From Clostridia bacterium (GTDB lineage: Bacteria > Bacillota_A > Clostridia > Lachnospirales > Cellulosilyticaceae): DNA of 27,842 nt. Below, piece by piece: positions 1 to 6,619 of the stretch (position 1 is the stretch's first letter; each line of letters starts with the position of its first letter). Below the pieces are notes generated by a model. The model was not told the origin of the DNA and made no database searches. It saw nothing but the letters and a program-made list of their open reading frames with translations. The translations under genes and the position numbers were made by a program. The stretch spans positions 1-27,842 of the forward strand of contig JARBTY010000017.1 of the NCBI GenBank assembly GCA_029239935.1, written 5' to 3'.

Positions 1-420
1 CGTGCCGGTACAGAAAATGTCATCTTCAATGTAGCCTTAGGGAAGGCATGCGAAGTCGCCCAAAAATCACTTTTAGATAATCAAGTAAAGGAATTAACAG
101 ACTATTTTTATAGCCGCCTTAAGGCTATATTTGATGAAGATATAAAGTTAAATGGAGATCTAAATCATAGGCTCCCTAATACACTAAATGTTAGCTTTTT
201 AGGACATAACGGCACTGAAATACTTTCGAAGTTAGGAGATGATATTGCAGCATCAACAGGATCTGCTTGTCACTCTGGTTTAATTTCTATATCGCCTGTT
301 TTAAAGGCAATGAATATTCCCTATGAAACTGCTCGAGGTGCAGTAAGATTCAGCTTGGGTAGATATACAACACAAGAAGAGATAGATATTGTTATTCAAA
401 GGCTTAAAAAATTCATATAA
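1..420 (+). CDS. Cysteine desulfurase (NifS/IscS type), 3' part only
   Basis: This is the C-terminal 139 residues of a PLP-dependent cysteine desulfurase; the start and the PLP lysine lie upstream of the window. The fragment opens with RAGTENV, the conserved stretch after the PLP-binding region. It carries the active-site cysteine loop as STGSACHSG, followed by RGAVRFSLGRYTT, typical of the NifS/IscS class. Family members take sulfur from cysteine as an enzyme persulfide and pass it to Fe-S cluster, thiamine or tRNA thiolation pathways, or in some lineages to selenium metabolism. The gene is followed 77 bases later by a cysteine-rich CGGC protein on the same strand with no hairpin between them, so the two may be co-transcribed. 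Which sulfur acceptor it serves cannot be judged from this piece. Confidence 0.9.
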   Translation, partial: RAGTENVIFNVALGKACEVAQKSLLDNQVKELTDYFYSRLKAIFDEDIKLNGDLNHRLPNTLNVSFLGHNGTEILSKLGDDIAASTGSACHSGLISISPVLKAMNIPYETARGAVRFSLGRYTTQEEIDIVIQRLKKFI

Positions 421-497
421 AAGCAGATTTCTAATAAAGTTTGGATATTAGTGTTTCTGAAAACAGTAAAGATTTCAATGAAATGGAGGACGATTAT

Positions 498-830
498 ATG
501 AAAGTTGGTTTGATTAGATGCATGCAAACGGAAGATATATATCCCACTACTACTTGTCTAAAAGTTATGAAACAAAAAAAATTGGCATTCGAAGGGATCA
601 CAGAAGATATTGAATTGGTTGGCATAAATACATGTGGTGGTTGTCCGGGTAAAAAAGCTGTAACACGAGCTGCTGAAATGGTTAAAAGGGGTGCTGATAC
701 TATTGTATTTGCATCTTGTATTTTTAGAGGGACACCAATAGGTTTTCCATGTCCCCATGCTCAAACAATGAAAGATGCGATTGTAAAAAAAGTAGGGAAT
801 AACGTAAAAATTATAGACTATACACACTAA
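498..830 (+). CDS. CGGC-domain protein, putative metal-binding
   Basis: A 110-residue soluble protein of the CGGC domain family (Pfam CGGC, named for its central Cys-Gly-Gly-Cys). The motif is at residues 46-49 (NTCGGCPGKK). Other likely ligands are C8, C20, C74, C85 and H87 (FPCPHA). The family is common in anaerobes and is suspected to bind metal; no reaction is established. I chose the ATG at 498 because GGAGGA at 485-490 stands 7 bases before it. An in-frame TTG at 441 would add 19 unrelated residues and has no such site. It follows a cysteine desulfurase, which would fit a role in sulfur, selenium or metal-cluster handling, but that is inference. It converges on the lipoprotein gene, leaving 37 bases with no clear hairpin. 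Confidence 0.85.
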   Translation: MKVGLIRCMQTEDIYPTTTCLKVMKQKKLAFEGITEDIELVGINTCGGCPGKKAVTRAAEMVKRGADTIVFASCIFRGTPIGFPCPHAQTMKDAIVKKVGNNVKIIDYTH

Positions 831-867
831 AGTATGCCGTTAGTATCCATAAATAGAACGAGGCGCC

Positions 868-1848
868 TTATATACCCCATCCATTTATAGCAACTCGCTC
901 TAGCCTGTTATTTATGAGTTTAAATACACTATAATGTTCTCCTTCATAGTACCAGCTTCGAATAATGACTTCCATAATTCCATCCCCGTCTAAATCTGCT
1001 ATTTGCGCTGTTTCAAACAATACCCTATACATTGTACTTTGTTCAGGCTCCTTTATCAGCAAGTACTGGTCCAATACCTGTTGCTGAACTTTGCCCCTTA
1101 CAACATTTCTAAAGATGACTATTGCGTTATCACCCTTTTTGATTTCCCCAAATTCATTTTCATTTGCATTGGAAGCCGTCATAATAACTTCTTCTGCTCC
1201 ATCTCCATCTAAATCGGCCCTTATGATTTCTTTTATCTCACTTACCGGACTTTCTAGTCCCTGCTGAATAAGCACATCTTTTAAGATCTCTTCATAGACA
1301 GGCTGCTTAGTACTTTGCCTTTTGTACGCCCGTGGAAATAAGGACCAATTGGGCTTTAAGGCCAGGTCATAATCCACCCTTTGTTTATCCTCATTATAAA
1401 GTTCGACCAAGGCATATTCCAGATCATATTTCTCTTCTTCTAACTCATCCCCAGTTATAGGATAAATAGGTTTACTGCCTTTAAATACACCGGTTTTCTT
1501 ATCATCTACATAAACCTCATACTCAAAACCATCCATCTCTACAGCTTTTCTATTATAAAAGTCTTCAGGACTATACCACGCGCCATCTATCAGTCCTCCT
1601 ATCAAGAACCCTCCTATCAAGATGGGCGTCGCATCGACATCCTTCTTATGAACTCTGAGCTCTTGACTCTTATCTTTCTGTTTCGATACTTGTTCTTCAC
1701 TTACCCCGCTGTCTTTTTCCTTTAATAAAGCCGCGTCTTTCGGCAATTCTTTGTCCACCTGTAATGCAGTATCTTTTACTCTGTCATTTGAACACCCTGC
1801 AAACAATATACTTACAGTAATTAAGACTATCCCACATAATGCCTTCAT
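868..1848 (-). CDS. Lipoprotein with two DxDGDG (FG-GAP/VCBS-like) repeats
   Basis: A 326-residue secreted lipoprotein of unknown function. Residues 1-19 form a lipoprotein signal peptide (lysine near the N-terminus, hydrophobic core, lipobox LFAGC), so C19 should be lipidated and the protein anchored outside the membrane. A charged linker (about 22-70) follows, then a glycine-rich hydrophobic patch (about 75-97). Residues 211-217 and 284-290 both read ADLDGDG, each followed by a beta-strand-like EVI segment. These resemble the calcium-binding Asp loops of FG-GAP/VCBS or EF-hand-like repeats. The C-terminus (WYYEGEHYSVF) resembles Lachnospiraceae lipoproteins with the same repeats, from memory. 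The ATG at 1848 is preferred over the GTG at 1860 because a GGGGG stretch lies just upstream as ribosome site. No partner is evident; it stands alone between two + strand units. Confidence 0.7.
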   Translation of the reverse strand: MKALCGIVLITVSILFAGCSNDRVKDTALQVDKELPKDAALLKEKDSGVSEEQVSKQKDKSQELRVHKKDVDATPILIGGFLIGGLIDGAWYSPEDFYNRKAVEMDGFEYEVYVDDKKTGVFKGSKPIYPITGDELEEEKYDLEYALVELYNEDKQRVDYDLALKPNWSLFPRAYKRQSTKQPVYEEILKDVLIQQGLESPVSEIKEIIRADLDGDGAEEVIMTASNANENEFGEIKKGDNAIVIFRNVVRGKVQQQVLDQYLLIKEPEQSTMYRVLFETAQIADLDGDGIMEVIIRSWYYEGEHYSVFKLINNRLERVAINGWGI

Positions 1849-2126
1849 ATTTACCCCCACTATTTAGAAAACTATATATTTTATTCCAGAACTTTCTTTA
1901 TAAAAAAGCATAACATATATTAACTATTCAGTCTACGTATGAATGCGGTGGTTATTAAATCAGTTTACATAGTCAGCTAGTTTGCAGTTTATAAAGATTT
2001 GCAATTAAATTTAGTATAGATAATTATTGTTTCGCGAATAGTGCAAATTATAAATAATCCTTCTTCCCAGTTGGGCTTTCTCTACTTATAATAGGATGCA
2101 CTTCTTCTATTATTTTTATAGGAAAT
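1849..2126. other. Intergenic region between the lipoprotein and recombinase genes
   Basis: About 280 AT-rich bases without a convincing ORF. The minus-strand promoter for the lipoprotein should be here, but I see only weak AT-rich candidates. AGTTTACATA at 1962-1971 matches, as I recall it, one arm of the Bacillus subtilis dif site. A similar AGTTTATAAAG starts about 25 bases later. The other half of a dif site is not recognisable. Confidence 0.4.
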
Positions 2127-2155
2127 TTGAATTCATAGTAATAACCTTATATAAT
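2127..2155 (+). promoter_or_regulatory. Sigma-A promoter of the tyrosine recombinase gene
   Basis: TTGAAT at 2127-2132 and TATAAT at 2150-2155 are separated by exactly 17 bases. Transcription would start near 2162, about 36 bases before the GTG start of the recombinase. Confidence 0.75.
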
Positions 2156-2165
2156 AAGACTATCA

Positions 2166-2183
2166 CACTATACGGTTATAGTG
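2166..2183 (+). repeat. 7-bp inverted repeat at the recombinase transcription start
   Basis: CACTATA (2166-2172) and TATAGTG (2177-2183) are perfect inverted repeats around the four bases CGGT. The element begins just after the predicted transcription start and ends before the ribosome site. It could be a repressor operator or a short leader hairpin; nothing here tells which. Confidence 0.5.
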
Positions 2184-2197
2184 AAAAATAGAAAGAG

Positions 2198-3265
2198 GTG
2201 ATTGAGATATCCAGTTATCAGGAAAATAGAAAGAAATATATCACGATTAAGACTAGGGAACTTTTAAATGAACTCCCTCCTTTTATCTTTGACTTTTTTA
2301 GGGGTATTGAGCACACTTCAAGTGTCAATACAAGACTCGCCTATGCCTATGATATTCGTATATTTTTTGAATATATCCACAAACATATAGAAATGACTAG
2401 TCACTACACTTCGGTTGGGGACATTACTTTAGAAGACCTTGATCAAATTAAGGCGAGAGATATAGAGAAGTATCTGGAGTATCTGTCGTATTATGAAAAT
2501 AATAGAGATGACGAACATGCTGTATATCACCAAAATGGACAAAATGGCAAAGCCAGAAAACTGGCCTCCATTAAAACGCTCTACCACTACTTCTACAGAC
2601 AAGAAAGACTGCGTACCAACCCCTCTTCTCTCGTTGATATGCCAAAGATTTACGAAAAGCCTATCATTAAACTAGAAATTGATGAAGTGGCCAGGTTACT
2701 CGACTTAGTAGAATCTGGAGAGGCACTTAGTGATAAGCAGAAAATCTATCATCAATTTACCAAAAAACGAGACTTAGCCCTTATTGCCCTCTTATTAGGA
2801 ACAGGTATTCGTGTATCTGAATGTGTGGGTCTTAATTTAGAAGATATTGATTTTAATTACAATGGTATCAAAATAACAAGGAAAGGCGGTAATGAGACCA
2901 TTGTGTACTTCAGCAGGGAAGTGGAAACCATTTTAAGAGATTATATTCAGGAAAGAAATACGCAAGAATCTAAAACTTTAGATACTCCCCTCTTTTTATC
3001 CATGCAGCATAAAAGAATATCTGTTAGAAGTGTTCAGCTTTTGGTCAAAAAATATAGTGCGCTTGTTACAAGTCTCAAGACCATTACGCCTCATAAACTA
3101 AGATCAACTTATGGAACGCAGCTGTACCGAGAAACTGGAGATATTTATTTGGTAGCCGATGTGTTAGGCCATAAAGATATTAATACGACTAAAAAACATT
3201 ACGCTCAGATGGATGATGAAAGGCGACGCAGAGCAGCCTCTATCATCAAACTAAGACAAGAATAA
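2198..3265 (+). CDS. Tyrosine recombinase (XerC/XerD-like integrase family)
   Basis: A 355-residue site-specific recombinase. Residues about 25-145 are the SAM-like DNA-binding N-domain; about 160-350 are the catalytic domain. All catalytic residues are present: R205 (GTGIRVSE), K229 (RKGG), H299 and R302 (HKLR), H325 (LGHKD) and the nucleophile Y335 (KHYAQM). It is longer than XerC/XerD (about 300), mainly through an N-terminal extension and an insertion near residues 100-120. The start is uncertain: GTG at 2198 is the only usual start codon in frame before the conserved region, since a TAG at 2189 closes the frame upstream. It lies inside the AGAGGTGA stretch that would otherwise be the ribosome site. 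There are no phage genes or obvious att repeats nearby, so a chromosomal Xer-like role is likelier than a mobile element. It ends one base from the convergent Csp-like gene. Confidence 0.9.
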   Translation: MIEISSYQENRKKYITIKTRELLNELPPFIFDFFRGIEHTSSVNTRLAYAYDIRIFFEYIHKHIEMTSHYTSVGDITLEDLDQIKARDIEKYLEYLSYYENNRDDEHAVYHQNGQNGKARKLASIKTLYHYFYRQERLRTNPSSLVDMPKIYEKPIIKLEIDEVARLLDLVESGEALSDKQKIYHQFTKKRDLALIALLLGTGIRVSECVGLNLEDIDFNYNGIKITRKGGNETIVYFSREVETILRDYIQERNTQESKTLDTPLFLSMQHKRISVRSVQLLVKKYSALVTSLKTITPHKLRSTYGTQLYRETGDIYLVADVLGHKDINTTKKHYAQMDDERRRRAASIIKLRQE

Positions 3266-3266
3266 A

Positions 3267-5687
3267 TTATATAGACATATTAAGCAGTACATCCAGTGAG
3301 TTCAAATCAAAAAGACCATAACCTTCGTTGGGATTAGGATACAACACCCCTTGAGATTGCTGTATGACGTTAAGCAATATATTATTTATGGCTAGAGTAT
3401 TGGGCAAAGGTACTCTTTTTTCTTGTATAAACTTACTATATATAGTGGCGGCTACACCGGCCATAATGCTTACGGCTGGTAAGGTGCCTGTTATGCTGAC
3501 CCACTCTCCCTGGCCGCAAGGTGCTGTAATTTGACTGCCATATGTCACCAAAAGAGGTCTTACTCTTTCATCCCATGTGTAACCCCTTCCTGAACTTCCA
3601 AGCATTACCTTTAGTTGTTGATTGTAGCCCCCTACAACCATTGCATTATCAATACATGCTGATGAGCCTAGTGTTGTAAAAGTGCTTGAAGGATTGAGGG
3701 TAATATAGGGATTAAGCTCTTGTTGTGAAATCCATAGGTTAATTTGACTTAATTGTCCTGCTTCTAAGGAGCCCTGTAGGCGCCATTCCCCTATATGGGG
3801 ATTTTCAATTCGAAAGAATATTCTCTTTGCACCATTTAAGAAATCTAATTCTTCACCATTTGAATAAACGTTTGTTCCAAACACGTCAGTGACGCCCGCT
3901 TGTCTTAGATTAACAGGATCTGCAACAATGTTTGGCGGGGGATATAAAAATGCAGTGGAAATAGATGCGATTTTTTGATAAATAACACCTACCATATTTT
4001 GATCTTGTCTTGGTACATAAAGCGTTACAGGAGTAAATCCTTCCGAAGCTCGAAAACCATAATGATGACGTTTGTTTGCTTCTTCTCCTGTTGGAATGAT
4101 TAAAGTGACCCCTGCTCTCCTTGCTACAAGTACTAATATGTCGTAAAGAATAAGTGAGCCGTCATGAGGGTCTAAATTTGTATTAAAAGGCATACACAAT
4201 ACCAGAGGTATATTGCGTTCTCCGGCAAAGTTCATAAGTTTGATAACGCCAACCATGACATCTTGTAAAGTCACCCCATATTTACTTGGGACTCCCCCAT
4301 AAATCCTTTGAAGTGATTCAGATGCAGGTTTAAGCTTTGCAACTATAAATTCAGCTTCTGTTGCAATGCCGCGATAGGCAGTTCCAAAGCTTTCTCCGCC
4401 AGCAATGCCTAACATCATCGTACTCATACTCTCTTCTTGGGGAAGTGAAATGATTTCACTAGGGTTGGGACTAACGAGGGCTGCATTTATCTGATCTTTC
4501 AAATAATACACACCATCATCAGCATTGGTTTGCTGCCAAATACAAGCTATCCTTGTATTGCCATCTTGATGACGTAGTGCTTCATTTGTATAGTCTATAT
4601 CGTCTGTGGCAATAAGACCAATATAGGTGCCTTTTCCTTTATAGCTTAAATTTTTGTCAGTAAGACTATAGGGAGCAGGTTGATAATCTTGATTTCTTTC
4701 ACAAGGGACATGGCTTAAAATAGGTATACGATGCCCGGGGGTTACATCGGCTCTTAATACGTTACTTAAAGTATCAAACTGACTTTTTTTAGCATAAAGC
4801 ATACTATAGTCCCCTATTAAACGAGTTGTTTTTAGCCCTAAGGTTTCATAATATTCAGGATCTTTATAATTTCCAGTATCAAGAAAGGCATAGATTTCCT
4901 CATCTGGACTAATACTGTTATAAAAAAAATCATTTTGAAATAATGCACTGGCTTGTCTGTATTGGTTATACATATGCTTAAACCAATTTGTATCTTCGGA
5001 GGCATTTTTCAAAAATGGCAAAGCTTTTATTAAAGAATGACTTAAATCTTCCCTTAGATAAATCCCATGGTCTATATAAGGTTCAAAGGAATCTACCATT
5101 GGTATATAATGCTTAGAAATATCTTCTTGCGTATAATTTATAATCATGCCCCCACTTACATTTTCTAGATAATGATTAATGATTTTATAAGTCAGACTTC
5201 TATATCTATAATTTTCATCAGGAATAAAAATATTTGAATAAATAAGTATAGGTCTATGCATCTCAATAGTAAGATTTTTGAGGTAGGCAATGCACTTAAT
5301 ATAATCTAATGCTGTCATTTTATCGTTTGGACTATAACAGCTTATCCATAAACATCTATCATCTAATTTGTTATAAGAAGCTATTTGACAAGTATACTCT
5401 GTCATATGATAAAAAAGGTTTGCATGTTCCTCTTGCTGTTTAACCCCTATTGTTGCCAAAATCATATGGGGACAGTTTGCAAGTTCTTTTATTAATAGGG
5501 CATCCACATTGCGGCAGAGCTCTATCGTAAAGTTAGGTTCTATAGAATGGGTTATTTCACTTAGCCAAGGCAGGTGCTTTTTTTCTATTTCTAAAGCTTT
5601 ATAATTTATTCCTAAAGGCTCTATCTTGTCTAAATATTGTCTTAAGTATGGACTTGCATCTGCGCTATGTTCTATAATAACTTGCAT
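3267..5687 (-). CDS. Csp-like subtilase (S8 family), predicted inactive pseudoprotease
   Basis: An 806-residue protein whose C-terminal part (about 262-806) follows the clostridial germination protease (CspB/CspA/CspC) pattern. A prodomain-like segment spans 264-310, then come the core blocks GLIATDDIDY (357-366), YRGIATEAEFIVAKL, NLDPHDGS, ARRAGVTLIIPTGEEANKRHHY and GTLPAVSIMAG. At the catalytic positions the Asp-Thr/Ser-Gly motif is disrupted (360-363 read ATDD). The His of GHGT is M421 (SMST), the oxyanion Asn is E535 (TGEE), and the Ser of GTS is L736 (GTLP). It should therefore be inactive, like C. difficile CspA and CspC. Residues 1-262 are not a usual Csp part; 124-189 look like a decayed copy of the core. 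The start at 5687 is set by AAGGAGG five bases upstream; an ATG at 5747 has no ribosome site. No signal peptide is seen. A role in spore germination signalling is inference. Confidence 0.8.
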   Translation of the reverse strand: MQVIIEHSADASPYLRQYLDKIEPLGINYKALEIEKKHLPWLSEITHSIEPNFTIELCRNVDALLIKELANCPHMILATIGVKQQEEHANLFYHMTEYTCQIASYNKLDDRCLWISCYSPNDKMTALDYIKCIAYLKNLTIEMHRPILIYSNIFIPDENYRYRSLTYKIINHYLENVSGGMIINYTQEDISKHYIPMVDSFEPYIDHGIYLREDLSHSLIKALPFLKNASEDTNWFKHMYNQYRQASALFQNDFFYNSISPDEEIYAFLDTGNYKDPEYYETLGLKTTRLIGDYSMLYAKKSQFDTLSNVLRADVTPGHRIPILSHVPCERNQDYQPAPYSLTDKNLSYKGKGTYIGLIATDDIDYTNEALRHQDGNTRIACIWQQTNADDGVYYLKDQINAALVSPNPSEIISLPQEESMSTMMLGIAGGESFGTAYRGIATEAEFIVAKLKPASESLQRIYGGVPSKYGVTLQDVMVGVIKLMNFAGERNIPLVLCMPFNTNLDPHDGSLILYDILVLVARRAGVTLIIPTGEEANKRHHYGFRASEGFTPVTLYVPRQDQNMVGVIYQKIASISTAFLYPPPNIVADPVNLRQAGVTDVFGTNVYSNGEELDFLNGAKRIFFRIENPHIGEWRLQGSLEAGQLSQINLWISQQELNPYITLNPSSTFTTLGSSACIDNAMVVGGYNQQLKVMLGSSGRGYTWDERVRPLLVTYGSQITAPCGQGEWVSITGTLPAVSIMAGVAATIYSKFIQEKRVPLPNTLAINNILLNVIQQSQGVLYPNPNEGYGLFDLNSLDVLLNMSI

Positions 5688-5843
5688 ACCTACCTCCTTA
5701 TATATGAGATACAGTTTTCTAGGATTAAGTCTTTCATAGGCGTTCATATAGGTACTATTTATAATAGTTATGCTGGATACGTATTAATTATTAATTGAAT
5801 GTGGTTATAGTGGTATATTTATAAAAATGAGTTATAAATTGAG

Positions 5844-5857
5844 AGAACGTACGTTTG
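5844..5857 (+). promoter_or_regulatory. LexA (SOS) box upstream of lexA
   Basis: AGAACGTACGTTTG matches 12 of 14 positions of the Gram-positive SOS consensus CGAACRNRYGTTYC, with a perfect inner palindrome AACGTACGTT (5846-5855). It runs into the -35 hexamer of the lexA promoter, so bound LexA would block RNA polymerase: the usual autorepression. Confidence 0.85.
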
Positions 5858-5883
5858 CTTTATTTGCATAGTTATGCTATAAT
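5855..5883 (+). promoter_or_regulatory. lexA promoter, extended -10
   Basis: TTGCTT at 5855-5860 and TATAAT at 5878-5883 are 17 bases apart, with a TGC just before the -10 box (extended -10). The -35 overlaps the SOS box. Transcription should begin near 5890, giving a leader of about 26 bases with GAGGG (5906-5910) as ribosome site. Confidence 0.75.
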
Positions 5884-5915
5884 AAAAACTATCATATAGA
5901 AGTTAGAGGGATATT

Positions 5916-6527
5916 ATGGATAATACACTGACTAATAAACAAGAGCAAATATTAGATTATATTAAGCAAGTCCTGCGAGAAAAAAGCTATCCGCCTTCGG
6001 TGCGAGAGATTTGCGCAGCTGTTGCACTAAGCTCTACTTCTACTGTTCATAGTCATTTAAATACGCTTGAAAAAAAAGGATATATCCGAAGAGATCCTAC
6101 AAAGCCAAGAACAATAGAAGTTTTAGATGCGGAACATGATTGGCTGATGGATCATGTAAGTGCTGTTCCAGTGATTGGGAAAGTTACAGCGGGTGAACCT
6201 ATTTTAGCCATAGAGAATATCGAAGAGTACTTTCCACTGCCTAACCACATGGCACGGAATGAAGAAATCTATATGCTGAAGGTAGTCGGCGTAAGTATGA
6301 TTAATGCAGGGATATTAGATGGTGATCAAATTATTGTAAGGAAACAGACAAGTGCTCAAAACGGAGATATTGTAGTTGCTCTTTTAGGAGATGACGTAAC
6401 GGTTAAACGTTTTTTCAAGGATAAAGACATCATAAGACTCCAACCTGAAAACGATACAATGGCTCCTATATATTCCAAAGAAGTCACTATACTGGGTAAG
6501 GTTATCGGCCTTTTCAGAGAATTTTAA
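5916..6527 (+). CDS. lexA: LexA repressor
   Basis: A 203-residue SOS repressor of usual length. The winged-helix DNA-binding domain covers about 1-70 ([21 protein letters not shown] is the helix-turn-helix). The self-cleavage/dimerisation domain follows, with the scissile A92-G93 (VTAGEP), catalytic S127 (GVSM) and general base K164 (VTVKRFF). RecA filaments trigger its autoproteolysis, which releases DNA-repair genes. Its own promoter carries a clear SOS box, and a strong terminator ends the gene, so it is probably monocistronic. It starts divergently from the Csp-like gene. ATG at 5916 has GAGGG five bases upstream. Confidence 0.97.
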   Translation: MDNTLTNKQEQILDYIKQVLREKSYPPSVREICAAVALSSTSTVHSHLNTLEKKGYIRRDPTKPRTIEVLDAEHDWLMDHVSAVPVIGKVTAGEPILAIENIEEYFPLPNHMARNEEIYMLKVVGVSMINAGILDGDQIIVRKQTSAQNGDIVVALLGDDVTVKRFFKDKDIIRLQPENDTMAPIYSKEVTILGKVIGLFREF

Positions 6528-6555
6528 GCAGATATTATAATAATATCTGCTTTTT
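6527..6555 (+). terminator. Rho-independent terminator of lexA
   Basis: An 11-bp perfect stem, AGCAGATATTA (6527-6537) with TAATATCTGCT (6541-6551), has a three-base loop and runs into TTTTT. It starts at the last base of the lexA stop codon. Confidence 0.9.
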
Positions 6556-6619
6556 GTGTTATATTATAGAAGTAGAGTTGTGACTCTTTTATATTACAAA
6601 AGATAGGGGTTTTTAGTTT

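Noticed and set aside
2198..3265. Tyrosine recombinase as the mark of an integrated mobile element
   Set aside because: No phage, conjugation or excisionase gene, tRNA target or long flanking direct repeats are seen; neighbours are chromosomal housekeeping genes.
5688..5747. Longer start of the Csp-like gene at 5747
   Set aside because: No ribosome site precedes it, while AAGGAGG stands five bases before the ATG at 5687.
6574..6590. Small hairpin AGAGT/ACTCT followed by TTT upstream of nadE
   Set aside because: Only five base pairs and after the strong lexA terminator; too weak to call.
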